From: JADKHR01 sp041917295
Lineage (GTDB): Bacteria > Elusimicrobiota > Elusimicrobia > FEN-1173
Length of the DNA: 64,000 nt
Reading direction: 5' to 3'
NCBI GenBank assembly: GCA_041917295.1
Contig: JAYRXX010000019.1
Coordinates: 1 to 64,000 of the forward strand
The notes under the pieces are model-generated. The model did no database searches, was not told the DNA's origin, and was given only the letters and a program-made list of their open reading frames with translations. The position numbers were made by a program, and so were the translations under genes. This document shows positions 7,620 to 15,231 of this stretch, piece after piece (within the stretch, counting starts at the first letter, position 1; each line of letters opens with the position of its first letter).

Positions 7620-7641
7620 GGCCAGGGGAGAAGAAATCAAT

Positions 7642-8037
7642 ATGAGCAACGATCCGATCAGCGACATGTTCGCGATGATCAGCAACGCCAATCACAAGTT
7701 TTTGGAACGGGTGGATTTGCCGGCGTCGAGCGCCAAAAAAGACATCGCCCATCTGTTGAGAGAAGAAGGCTATATTTCCGATTACAAGGTTTTGCCGGAC
7801 CGCAAACAGGGCGTTTTGCGCTTGTTCATGAAATACCGTCCGAACAAAGAACGGGTGATCCAAGGGCTCAAGCGGGTGTCGCGGCCAGGCTTGCGGGTCT
7901 ACCGGGGATACGAAGAGTTGGGGAAAGTGCGGGGCGGGTTGGGGATGTCCATCGTGTCGACGCCCAAAGGGTTGATGACCGACCGCCAATCGCGAAAACA
8001 AAAGCTCGGCGGCGAAGTCATCGCCACGATCTGGTAA
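7642..8037 (+). CDS. rpsH: 30S ribosomal protein S8
   Basis: A 131-residue S8: DPISDMFAMISNANHKFLERVDLPASSAKKDIAHLLREEGYI and the C-terminal GLGMSIVSTPKGLMTDRQSRKQKLGGEVIATIW, which is the rRNA-binding signature. S8 binds helix 21 of 16S rRNA and in E. coli represses the spc operon through an rplE leader structure; I have not found a matching structure here. AGGGGAGAAG precedes the ATG. Confidence 0.97.
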   Translation: MSNDPISDMFAMISNANHKFLERVDLPASSAKKDIAHLLREEGYISDYKVLPDRKQGVLRLFMKYRPNKERVIQGLKRVSRPGLRVYRGYEELGKVRGGLGMSIVSTPKGLMTDRQSRKQKLGGEVIATIW

Positions 8038-8050
8038 AAAGGATTCTCGA

Positions 8051-8635
8051 ATGAGCCGTCTTGGAAAGAAACCGATTCTGGTTCCGGAAAAAGTTAAAGT
8101 GGCCCTCAATGGGGCGGTGGTAAACGTGTCGGGTCCGTTGGGTCAGTTGACCCGAACGTTGCCGGCGGGGTTGTCGGCCCGCACCGAAAACAACACGGTG
8201 GTGTTGGATCGGCGTGACAACAGTCGCGCTCAGCGATCGCTTCACGGCACCTATCGCAAACTGTTGTCGAATATGGTGGAAGGCGCGTCCGCGGGTTTTT
8301 CGAAAGAACTGCGCATCGGCGGCGTGGGGTTTCGGGCCACGCTCACGGGAAACAATTTGCAAATGACCCTGGGCTATTCTCACCCGGTGGACTACGTGGT
8401 TCCCGCGGGGATCAAAGTCACCGTGGACGCAAAACAGACCACGCTGGTGGTGCAAGGCGCGGACAAAGAAAAAGTGGGCCAGGTCGCCGCCGAAATTCGG
8501 CGGTTCCGTCGGCCCGGGGTGTATTGGGCCAACAACGAGCCGGTGGGCATTCGCTACGCCAACGAGCACGTGCGTCGAAAAGCCGGTAAAGCGGCGGCGG
8601 GCGCGGCCGGTGCGGCGGGAGGAGCCAAGAAATGA
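8051..8635 (+). CDS. rplF: 50S ribosomal protein L6
   Basis: A 194-residue L6 with two tandem L6 domains: MSRLGKKPILVPEKVKVALNGAVVNVSGPLGQL, and a second domain with GYSHPVDYVVPAGIKVTVDAK and EIRRFRRPGVYWANNEPVGIRYANEHVRRKAGKA. L6 binds near the sarcin-ricin loop and is needed for late 50S assembly. There is an Ala/Gly-rich tail of about 12 residues before the stop, which overlaps rplR. Confidence 0.97.
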   Translation: MSRLGKKPILVPEKVKVALNGAVVNVSGPLGQLTRTLPAGLSARTENNTVVLDRRDNSRAQRSLHGTYRKLLSNMVEGASAGFSKELRIGGVGFRATLTGNNLQMTLGYSHPVDYVVPAGIKVTVDAKQTTLVVQGADKEKVGQVAAEIRRFRRPGVYWANNEPVGIRYANEHVRRKAGKAAAGAAGAAGGAKK

Positions 8636-8997
8636 GCTTAAAAAGTCCACAGGAACGCCTGGCGTTTCGGCGGTTGCGGGCGCGTCGTAAAATTTTCGGC
8701 ACGGCGGACAAACCCCGCTTGTCGGTGTATCGGGCGCAGAAACACATGTACGCTCAGTTGGTGGACGACGCGGCGGGCCGAACGTTGGCCGCGGTGTCGA
8801 GTTTGTCGCCCGATTTAAAAAAAGATTTGAAAACCGGCGCGACGGTGGACGCCGCTCAAAAGGTCGGCGCGGCGTTGGCCGAAAAAGCCAAAAGCCTTCG
8901 TATCACCCGTGTGGTTTTCGATCGGGGCGGACGAGCGTATCACGGCCGCATCAAGGCCGTGGCCGATGGAGCCCGTTCGGCGGGCCTCAACTTTTAA
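8632..8997 (+). CDS. rplR: 50S ribosomal protein L18
   Basis: A 121-residue L18: FRRLRARRKIFGTADKPRLSVYRAQKHMYAQLVDDAAGRTLAAVSS and the C-terminal VVFDRGGRAYHGRIKAVADGARSAGLNF. L18 carries 5S rRNA onto the large subunit. Its ATG overlaps the rplF stop by 4 bases. Length and motifs are standard. Confidence 0.97.
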   Translation: MSLKSPQERLAFRRLRARRKIFGTADKPRLSVYRAQKHMYAQLVDDAAGRTLAAVSSLSPDLKKDLKTGATVDAAQKVGAALAEKAKSLRITRVVFDRGGRAYHGRIKAVADGARSAGLNF

Positions 8998-9010
8998 CGT
9001 AGGAGATCCT

Positions 9011-9526
9011 GTGCCAAAAATTGACGCCAACAGTTTGAATCTCAAAGAAACGGTGGTCACCATCAACCGGGTGGCCAAAGTGGTGAAAGGCGGTAAACGG
9101 TTTTCGTTCAGCGCCCTGGTTGTCGTTGGGGATGGCGCCGGCCATGTGGGGGCGGCCATTGGAAAAGCCAAAGAAGTCCAGGCCGCAATCCAGAAAGCCG
9201 TGACCCACGCCAAAAAAAGTTTGATCCGCGTTCCGCTCAAAAATGGCACTATCCCCCACGAAGTGACGGGCGTGTTCGGCGCGGGCACCGTGCTGTTGAA
9301 ACCGGCTGTTTCGGGAACAGGCGTTATCGCGGGGGGCAGCGTGCGGGCGGTGGTGGAAGCCGCGGGGGTGCGGGACATTTTGAGCAAGTCGTTGCGCAGC
9401 GCCAATCCGTTTAACGTTGTCTATGCGACATTGGCGGGGTTGGAAGATTTGGAGACGCGCGAAGAGTCGTATCGTCGGCGGGGGAAAGAACTCCCCGTCC
9501 GCGCCGCCGCGCCCGTCGCCGCTTAG
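9011..9526 (+). CDS. rpsE: 30S ribosomal protein S5
   Basis: A 171-residue S5. The double-stranded-RNA-binding domain begins with ETVVTINRVAKVVKGGKRFSFSALVVVGDG (about residues 10-40), and the second domain contains GTVLLKPAVSGTGVIAGGSVRAVVEAAG and RSANPFNVVYATLAGL. S5 supports decoding accuracy and, with S3 and S4, mRNA unwinding. I chose the GTG at 9011 with AGGAGATCCT immediately before it; a longer reading would overlap rplR by 90 bases. Confidence 0.96.
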   Translation: MPKIDANSLNLKETVVTINRVAKVVKGGKRFSFSALVVVGDGAGHVGAAIGKAKEVQAAIQKAVTHAKKSLIRVPLKNGTIPHEVTGVFGAGTVLLKPAVSGTGVIAGGSVRAVVEAAGVRDILSKSLRSANPFNVVYATLAGLEDLETREESYRRRGKELPVRAAAPVAA

Positions 9527-9568
9527 TTTTTTTCGTCAATTTAATTAGACTTTATAAGGGACTTAACC

Positions 9569-10054
9569 ATGATTCGTTTAAACACATTGAAACCGGCACC
9601 GGGCTCGCGCCATCGCCGAAAAATCGTTGGACGCGGGGAAGGGTCCGGCCACGGCGGTAAAGGGTCCACCCGCGGCTTTAAAGGCCAAACCGCCCGGTCA
9701 GGCGATTCGCATATGCGGCATGGTTTTGAAGGCGGCCAGATCCCTCTCATCCGGCGGATTCCCAAACGGGGGTTTAAGACCACGGCGTTTCGAACAGTTT
9801 ATTCTTTGGTCAACGTGGGCGATATCGAAGCGGTCATCATGTCCGCGGGAGACGTGACGCCGGACACCTTGCGGGCCGCGGGGCTCGTGAAAGGGTCCCA
9901 TCCGGTGAAAGTGTTGGGCGACGGCGATGTGGTGAAAGCCTATGTCGTGAAGGCCCACGCGTTTTCGGCGTCGGCCAAATCCAAGCTGGAAAAAGCCGGT
10001 GGTCGAGCCGATCTCATCGCTGGACCCGCTGTTTGGAAACGTAAAAAAGCGTGA
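9569..10054 (+). CDS. rplO: 50S ribosomal protein L15
   Basis: A 161-residue L15: TLKPAPGSRHRRKIVGRGEGSGHGGKGSTRGFKGQTARSG, then GFEGGQIPLIRRIPKRGFKTTAFRTVYSLVNVGDIE. This is the Gly-rich RNA-binding N-terminal extension followed by the globular domain. Normally rpmD (L30) lies between rpsE and rplO. Here only 42 bases separate them, so L30 is absent from the locus. Confidence 0.97.
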   Translation: MIRLNTLKPAPGSRHRRKIVGRGEGSGHGGKGSTRGFKGQTARSGDSHMRHGFEGGQIPLIRRIPKRGFKTTAFRTVYSLVNVGDIEAVIMSAGDVTPDTLRAAGLVKGSHPVKVLGDGDVVKAYVVKAHAFSASAKSKLEKAGGRADLIAGPAVWKRKKA

Positions 10055-11388
10055 CATCGTTCGTCGACATATTTAAGATTCCGGAACTGCGCAAGCGGGT
10101 CCTGTTCACGCTGGGGATTCTGGCTATATATCGGGTGGGGGTGGCGATTCCCATTCCGGGAATCGACGCGGGGGCCATTCAACAATTATTTAAAGCCCAA
10201 GCCAACAATTTCCTTGGATTTCTTGATATGATGTCGGGCGGCGCCATGGGGCGGATGTCCATTTTCGCCATGGGCGTGATGCCCTACATCAACTCGTCGA
10301 TCATCATGAGTTTGCTTCAAGGCGCGCACGTGATTCCTTACCTGGACCGGTTGGCGAAGGAAGGGGAAACGGGCCGCAAACGGCTCAACCAAATCACGCG
10401 CTATTTCACGTTGCTGTTGGCGCTTATCCAGTCGTTTGGGTTGACCACGTTGATCACCAAGATCCGGTTGGGTGGCGACATGGCGGTGGTTCGGGAGCCG
10501 GGCGCTCTTTTTGTTTTTACGACCGTGATGACGTTAACGGCGGGAACCGTGTTCATCATGTGGTTGGGCGAACAGATCACGGAGATGGGGATCGGCAACG
10601 GCATTTCGTTGATGATTTTTACGGGCATTGTGGACCGGATCCCCAGTTCGCTTAACCAGATGCGGCGGATGGTGTTTGAACTGCAGGAAATGTCGTTGCT
10701 GACGGCGTTGGGGTTGGGCGCGTTAATTTTGGTGGTGGTGGGTTTGGTGGTGTGGGTGGAAACGGCCCAACGGAAAATTCCGGTTCAGTACGCTCGCCGC
10801 ATGGTGGGTCGAAAAATGTACGGCGGGGCGAGCACGTTTTTGCCTCTGAAAGTGAACCAGTCGGGCGTGATCGCGGTGATTTTTGCGGTGTCGTTGCTGT
10901 CGGTTCCGGTCACGTTCGCAAGTTTTAACCCGGACGGCGAATGGGCGAAAAAAATCTTGGGCGTGTGGAACCATCGGGCGCTGTGGTACGAAGCGGCTTA
11001 TGCCGGTTTGATTATTTTCTTCTGCTACTTTTACAATTCGGTTCAGTTTAACCCGATGGACATGGCGGAAAACTTGAAAAAGTGGGGCGGATTCATCCCG
11101 GGTATTCGGCCAGGGGAACCCACAGCGGACTACATCAACGGGGTGTTGGCTCGGATTACGTTGGGGGGCGCGTTGTTCGTTGCGGCGCTGGCCATTTTGC
11201 CCGATATATTGCATCGTGTTCTTAACACGCCGTTCTATTTCGGCGGGACGTCCATCTTGATCGTTGTGGGTGTGGCTCTGGACACGGTCGGCCAGTTGGA
11301 GTCCCATTTGATCATGCGTCATTACGAGGGATTTTCTAAAACAGGCCGGGTTAAAGGGCGTTGGTTTAACGTCGGTTCGGGAGCATAA
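10051..11388 (+). CDS. secY: Protein translocase subunit SecY
   Basis: A 445-residue integral membrane protein, the channel of the SecYEG translocon. It begins at GTG overlapping rplO by 4 bases. It has FKIPELRKRVLFTLGILAIYRVGVAIPIPG at the start, the plug region GGAMGRMSIFAMGVMPYINSSIIMSLLQG, GNGISLMIFTGIVDRIP, RKIPVQYARRMVG and the KVNQSGVIAVIFA segment, about ten transmembrane helices in all. The C-terminal HLIMRHYEGFSKTGRVKGR is a cytosolic tail of the expected type. Secure assignment. Confidence 0.98.
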   Translation: MTSFVDIFKIPELRKRVLFTLGILAIYRVGVAIPIPGIDAGAIQQLFKAQANNFLGFLDMMSGGAMGRMSIFAMGVMPYINSSIIMSLLQGAHVIPYLDRLAKEGETGRKRLNQITRYFTLLLALIQSFGLTTLITKIRLGGDMAVVREPGALFVFTTVMTLTAGTVFIMWLGEQITEMGIGNGISLMIFTGIVDRIPSSLNQMRRMVFELQEMSLLTALGLGALILVVVGLVVWVETAQRKIPVQYARRMVGRKMYGGASTFLPLKVNQSGVIAVIFAVSLLSVPVTFASFNPDGEWAKKILGVWNHRALWYEAAYAGLIIFFCYFYNSVQFNPMDMAENLKKWGGFIPGIRPGEPTADYINGVLARITLGGALFVAALAILPDILHRVLNTPFYFGGTSILIVVGVALDTVGQLESHLIMRHYEGFSKTGRVKGRWFNVGSGA

Positions 11389-11444
11389 CGGATCCTGACT
11401 GAAATTGTGTGGCGCGCCGGGAAAATCCGGCCAAGGAGATCACC

Positions 11445-12101
11445 ATGAATATCGTTCTGTTGGGGGCGCCGGGGTCGGGAAAAGGCACGCAGGCTCAGCC
11501 GTTGTCGGTCCGCTACAAGACGCCCCACATATCGACGGGCGATATTTTTCGGGACCAAATGGAAAAGGTCACGCCGCTGGGCCTGAAAGTGCAAGAATAC
11601 GTTAATTCCGGTCGGTTGGTGCCCGACGAGTTGGTCTTGGAAGTCATGACCAACCGGTTGAACCAGACCGATTGCGAAAAAGGGTTTTTCTTGGACGGGT
11701 TTCCTCGAACGGTGGCGCAGGCGGAGGCCTTGGACGATTACCTGCGCGGGGTCAAACGGCCCTTGGACAAAGTTCTTTACCTTAGTCTGTCGGAAAAAGA
11801 AGTGATTCGGCGGTTGTCGAGTCGGCGGCAGTGTGTGCGGTGCGGAAAGGTGTATAACCTCATGACCCAGCCGCCTCAAATTGCCGACCATTGCGATGTG
11901 GACAGCGCCGCGTTGTTTCAACGGGACGACGACCGGCCGGAAACCATTGAAAAACGCCTGCGGGTGTTCAACGATTTAACCGAACCGTTGATTTCGTATT
12001 ACCACGGACTCGATATGCTCGAGACCATTCCGGCCGACAAGCCGGTGTCGGAAGTGGCCACCATGGTCATTAAAATTTTGGATGGGATCGCTAAGAATTG
12101 A
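11445..12101 (+). CDS. adk: Adenylate kinase with zinc-type lid
   Basis: A 218-residue kinase catalysing ATP + AMP to 2 ADP. P-loop GAPGSGKGTQ at residues 7-16, AMP-binding segment HISTGDIFRDQM, and FLDGFPRTVAQAEAL. The lid (residues ~125-160) carries CVRC and a later CDVD, so the ligands fit the Cys3-Asp zinc site of Bacillus-type enzymes (known family feature; the zinc itself is inferred). I chose the ATG after AAGGAGATCACC; an upstream alternative lacks such a site. It lies between secY and map as in most bacteria. Confidence 0.97.
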   Translation: MNIVLLGAPGSGKGTQAQPLSVRYKTPHISTGDIFRDQMEKVTPLGLKVQEYVNSGRLVPDELVLEVMTNRLNQTDCEKGFFLDGFPRTVAQAEALDDYLRGVKRPLDKVLYLSLSEKEVIRRLSSRRQCVRCGKVYNLMTQPPQIADHCDVDSAALFQRDDDRPETIEKRLRVFNDLTEPLISYYHGLDMLETIPADKPVSEVATMVIKILDGIAKN

Positions 12102-12129
12102 GGTCCTCTTTTTTTAGAGCTGGTTGCTG

Positions 12130-12915
12130 ATGGGGTCGCGCAAAATTGAGTTAAAGTCCCCCGCGGATTTGGACAAAATGCGGAGGGCTGGCCGGTTGGC
12201 GGCCAACGCGTTGCGCGAAATCGGGCGGGCGGTGGTGCCCGGGGCGACCACGAAAGAGTTGGACCGGTTGGCAGAAAAATTGATTCGCGACGGCGGCGGC
12301 ATTCCGACGTTTTTAGGGTATCGGGGGTTTACGGCGTCCATCTGTGCGTCGATTAACGACGAAGTGGTCCACGGGATCCCCACGGTTAAGCGGGTCTTGC
12401 GTGACGGTGACATCGTGGGCATCGACATCGGGGCCACGTTGGGTGGATTTGTGGGAGACACCGCCGCCACGTTTGCGGTGGGAACGATCAGCGATGAGGC
12501 ACAACGGTTGTTGAAAACAACCCGGGAATCGCTCGATAACGGGATCAAAGCCATGCGGGTGGGCAATCGGCTTGGCGACGTGTCCTACGCCATCCAAAAG
12601 ACGGCGGAAGCCCAGGGGTATTCGGTGGTGCGGGATTTTGTCGGGCACGGGATCGGCCGGGAAATGCACGAGGAACCGTCGGTCCCAAATTATGGTACGG
12701 CGGGGACCGGTGTAAGATTAGAGCCGGGGTTGGTGTTGGCTTTGGAACCGATGGTTAACGCGGGCACCTGGCGGGTTCAGCTTTTGAAAGACGGGTGGAC
12801 CGTGGTCACCGAGGACGGCCGGTGGTCGGCCCATTTTGAGCACACGGTGGCCCTCACGGAAACCGGGCCGGAAATATTAACGGTTCCTGACGACGAAAGG
12901 AGCGGTGTTCATTGA
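12130..12915 (+). CDS. map: Methionine aminopeptidase, type I
   Basis: A 261-residue metallopeptidase that removes the initiator Met from new proteins. It has the pita-bread fold markers: NDEVVHGIP, the metal aspartates in GDIVGIDIGATLGGFVGDTAATF, the histidine in VGHGIGREMHEEP, the glutamate in LALEPMVN and the final one in FEHTVALTE. No long N-terminal zinc or SH3 extension, hence type Ia-like. The start is uncertain by two codons (ATG at 12130 or TTG at 12124); neither has a strong ribosome-binding site. The stop overlaps infA. Confidence 0.96.
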   Translation: MGSRKIELKSPADLDKMRRAGRLAANALREIGRAVVPGATTKELDRLAEKLIRDGGGIPTFLGYRGFTASICASINDEVVHGIPTVKRVLRDGDIVGIDIGATLGGFVGDTAATFAVGTISDEAQRLLKTTRESLDNGIKAMRVGNRLGDVSYAIQKTAEAQGYSVVRDFVGHGIGREMHEEPSVPNYGTAGTGVRLEPGLVLALEPMVNAGTWRVQLLKDGWTVVTEDGRWSAHFEHTVALTETGPEILTVPDDERSGVH

Positions 12916-13130
12916 CGAAGGAAGATAAAATTGAGGTGGAAGGACGGGTGTTGGAAGCGCTTCCCAACGCCATGTTCCGGCTGGAGATCGACGGCGGCCA
13001 TAAAGTGTTGGCCCATATTTCAGGAAAAATGCGCATGCATTACATTAAAATTTTGCCGGGCGACAAAGTGAAAGTGGAATTGTCTCCCTACGATTTAACC
13101 CGGGGCCGCATCACGTATCGCGAGAAATAG
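12912..13130 (+). CDS. infA: Translation initiation factor IF-1
   Basis: A 72-residue OB-fold protein starting with TTG, whose start overlaps the map stop (TTGA). The sequence KEDKIEVEGRVLEALPNAMFRLEID, then GHKVLAHISGKMRMHYIKILPGDKV and LTRGRITYRE, is canonical IF-1. IF-1 occupies the ribosomal A site during initiation. Length matches the family exactly. Confidence 0.98.
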   Translation: MTKEDKIEVEGRVLEALPNAMFRLEIDGGHKVLAHISGKMRMHYIKILPGDKVKVELSPYDLTRGRITYREK

Positions 13131-13187
13131 ACCGGGCGTTTTTGCGAGAACAGCGGTGATGTGGAATTTCTTTGAGGAGAAGGATTC

Positions 13188-13301
13188 ATGAAAGTTCGAG
13201 CGTCCGTTAAACCGATTTGCAGCAAGTGCCGCGTTCAACGCCGGCACGGCAAAATTTATGTCTTGTGCGAAAACCCGCGCCACAAACAGCGCCAGGGTTG
13301 A
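13188..13301 (+). CDS. rpmJ: 50S ribosomal protein L36
   Basis: A 37-residue protein, MKVRASVKPICSKCRVQRRH followed by KIYVLCENPRHKQRQG. It has the C+ zinc set Cys11, Cys14, Cys27 and His32. L36 is among the last proteins added to the 50S subunit. GAGGAGAAGG lies just upstream of the ATG. Its place between infA and rpsM is canonical. Confidence 0.97.
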   Translation: MKVRASVKPICSKCRVQRRHGKIYVLCENPRHKQRQG

Positions 13302-13330
13302 TGGCACGGAAAAAAAGATAAGGAGTTCAT

Positions 13331-13735
13331 ATGGCTCGCGTCTCGGGGATTGACCTTCCCAAACACAAACGCGTCGATGTGGCACTGCGTTACCTCTACG
13401 GAATCGGACCGGCCCGGTCCCTGGCGATTTTAAAAGTCACGGAGGTCCAGCCGTCCACGCGCGTGAAAGATTTGACCGAAGCGGAAGTGTCTAAAATCAA
13501 CACGGAGATTTCCAAGAATTACAAGGTGGAAGGTGACCTGAAACGGGAAATCAACGCCAACATCCGTCGGTTGATCGATATCGGCGCGTATCGCGGATCG
13601 CGCCACCGGCGCAGTTTGCCGGCCCGCGGACAGCGGACCAAATCGAACGCCCGGACCCGACGCGGCCGACGGCGGACCGTTGGATCGGCGAAGCCGGGCA
13701 CCACCGCCGGCGCCGCCCCCGCGGCCAAAGCGTAA
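13331..13735 (+). CDS. rpsM: 30S ribosomal protein S13
   Basis: A 134-residue S13: MARVSGIDLPKHKRVDVALRYLYGIG, the H2TH-like middle with IRRLIDIGAYRGSRHRRSLP, and RGQRTKSNARTRRGRRRTVG. S13 contacts the P-site tRNA and forms bridges B1a and B1b. The tail after the conserved basic motif is Ala/Pro-rich and a little longer than usual. AAGGAG precedes the ATG. Confidence 0.97.
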   Translation: MARVSGIDLPKHKRVDVALRYLYGIGPARSLAILKVTEVQPSTRVKDLTEAEVSKINTEISKNYKVEGDLKREINANIRRLIDIGAYRGSRHRRSLPARGQRTKSNARTRRGRRRTVGSAKPGTTAGAAPAAKA

Positions 13736-13754
13736 TTTTCCAGGAGAAACCCCG

Positions 13755-14228
13755 ATGGCAGATCAACCTGAAATGAAAAAAGAGTCGGCCCGAGCGCCGG
13801 CCGAAACCAAAAGCGCGGCTCGCCCGCCGGCTCGGTCGGCCGGGTCGCCCGCGCCGAAACTGAAAAAGAAAAATTGGCGCGATATCGCCAACGCCCGCGT
13901 TTACATCCAGTCGTCCTTTAACAACACCATCGTCAGTATCACTGACGAGCGCGGCAACATCATTGTCTGGGCCACCGCGGGCAGTTCCGGGTTCAAGGGA
14001 ACCAAAAAAGGCACACCCTTCGCCGCGCAGGTTACCGCCGACGCCGCCGCTAAAAAGGCCATCGGGTTGGGCGTCAAAACAGTCTCTGTCTTTGTGAAAG
14101 GGCCCGGGTCGGGCCGCGAAACAGCCATCCGCGCTCTCCAGGGCGCGGGGTTGGTGGTCACGTCCATCAAAGACGTCACTCCCATCCCCCACGACGGGTG
14201 TCGCCCCCCCAAGGCCCGCCGCGTCTAG
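13755..14228 (+). CDS. rpsK: 30S ribosomal protein S11
   Basis: A 157-residue S11. The conserved core begins near residue 46 (ARVYIQSSFNNTIVSITDERGN) and continues with WATAGSSGFKGTKKGTPFAAQ, VKGPGSGRETAIRALQGAGL and the C-terminal DVTPIPHDGCRPPKARRV. The first 45 residues are an Ala/Pro/Lys-rich extension absent in most S11. The ATG at 13755 has CAGGAGAAAC upstream, while a longer reading would overlap rpsM. A terminator follows directly. S11 lines the platform of the 30S subunit. Confidence 0.96.
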   Translation: MADQPEMKKESARAPAETKSAARPPARSAGSPAPKLKKKNWRDIANARVYIQSSFNNTIVSITDERGNIIVWATAGSSGFKGTKKGTPFAAQVTADAAAKKAIGLGVKTVSVFVKGPGSGRETAIRALQGAGLVVTSIKDVTPIPHDGCRPPKARRV

Positions 14229-14230
14229 GG

Positions 14231-14249
14231 GGGCCATTCGGCCCTTTTT
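14231..14249 (+). terminator. Rho-independent terminator after rpsK
   Basis: GGGCC-ATTC-GGCCC and five T, three bases after the rpsK stop. The stem and loop are identical to the terminator after rpsJ. This isolates rpsD-rpoA-rplQ. Confidence 0.82.
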
Positions 14250-14338
14250 ACAAACGGCTAGTCGTTAGAGGGTTCCTTTTTGGATGGGTGGGGGATCAGG
14301 GAATCAGGTTGTTGCGAGGGGGAAGGAAACTAAGGTGT

Positions 14339-14454
14339 TCCCTCTCCTCTTGGGAGGCCGGTCGCAGAGCTTCCGGCACCTGGGGCGGTCTCTCCCACGA
14401 GACATTTCCGCTAGCGCGGTCAGCATGGCCGCTGACGCGAGGGCAGGGTGAGGG
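14339..14454 (+). repeat. Palindromic intergenic repeat, copy C
   Basis: This fills the middle of the 281-base gap between rpsK and rpsD. It opens with CCCTCTCCTCTTGGGAGG and closes with GGGTGAGGG, as in copies A and B, but the internal sequence is different (GCTAGCGCGGTCAGCATGGCCGCTGACGCGAG, again self-complementary in part). The bases from the terminator to the repeat (CGGCTAGTCGTTAGAGGGTTCCTTTTTGG) also match the start of gap A. The promoter for rpsD is not identifiable by eye. Confidence 0.65.
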
Positions 14455-14509
14455 ATGTTGGTTATTTCAATTTTTGATTGTTTCATCAATTGGTGTTAAC
14501 GGAGGTTTT

Positions 14510-15193
14510 GTGGCTCGATACACTGGTCCGGTTTGCAAACTTTGTCGGCGCGAAGGCGTGAAGCTCTTTTTAAAGGGCGACCGCTGTTACGCCAAATGTC
14601 CGATCGATAAGGAAGGGGCCGCTGTTCCTCCTGGCCAGCACGCCCATCGCCGTGCGGGAAAGCCAACGGAATACGGCAAACGGTTGCGGGAAAAACAAAA
14701 GGCCCGTCGCATGTCCGGCGTGTTGGAACGGCAGTTCAGGCGGATGTTTGCCGTGGCCGCCCACGAAAAAGGGAACACGGGCGAAAACTTGCTTCGTCTC
14801 CTTGAAACCCGGCTCGACAACGTGGTGCGTCGAATGGGTTTTTCCACGTCGCCGCGCGCGTCGCGCCAGTTGGTTTTCCACGGAAACATTTTGGTTAACG
14901 GAAAAACCGTGGATATCCCGTCGTACCAGGTTCAGCCGGGAGACACCGTGTCTTTGGCCGAAGGGCTCCGGGGGAATTTGTTTGTGAAACGGGCCCTGTG
15001 GGCCGCGTCCCAGCGGGGCTTGCCAGCCTGGTTGGAGTGGGACGGCAGTCTGGCCCAGGCTGTCAAAGGATCGTTGGACACCATCGGGCTTGAAGGCGTG
15101 ACGTTGTCCGGCAAAGTGAAAACCTGGCCGAGCCGCGCCGAAATGTCGTACCCGGTGAACGAACAATTCATCGTGGAACTTTTCAGCAAGTAA
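14510..15193 (+). CDS. rpsD: 30S ribosomal protein S4, zinc-binding form
   Basis: A 227-residue S4, somewhat longer than the usual 200-210. The N-terminus ARYTGPVCKLCRREGVKLFL with following RCYAKCP gives the four-cysteine zinc form. RMFAVAAHEKGNTGENLLRLLETRLDNVVRRMGF is diagnostic, and the S4 RNA-binding domain is ASRQLVFHGNILVNGKTVDIPSY. S4 nucleates the 30S body and can repress the alpha operon. I chose the GTG after GGAGGTTTT; an in-frame reading from 14198 runs back through the repeat and is not credible. Confidence 0.96.
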   Translation: MARYTGPVCKLCRREGVKLFLKGDRCYAKCPIDKEGAAVPPGQHAHRRAGKPTEYGKRLREKQKARRMSGVLERQFRRMFAVAAHEKGNTGENLLRLLETRLDNVVRRMGFSTSPRASRQLVFHGNILVNGKTVDIPSYQVQPGDTVSLAEGLRGNLFVKRALWAASQRGLPAWLEWDGSLAQAVKGSLDTIGLEGVTLSGKVKTWPSRAEMSYPVNEQFIVELFSK

Positions 15194-15231
15194 CACATTC
15201 GATTTTGACCCTTGAAGGAGGAGTTGACCCC

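Noticed and set aside
14198..14509. Upstream extension of the rpsD frame
   Set aside because: It passes through the terminator and repeat C, while S4 homology and a GGAGG site support the GTG at 14510.
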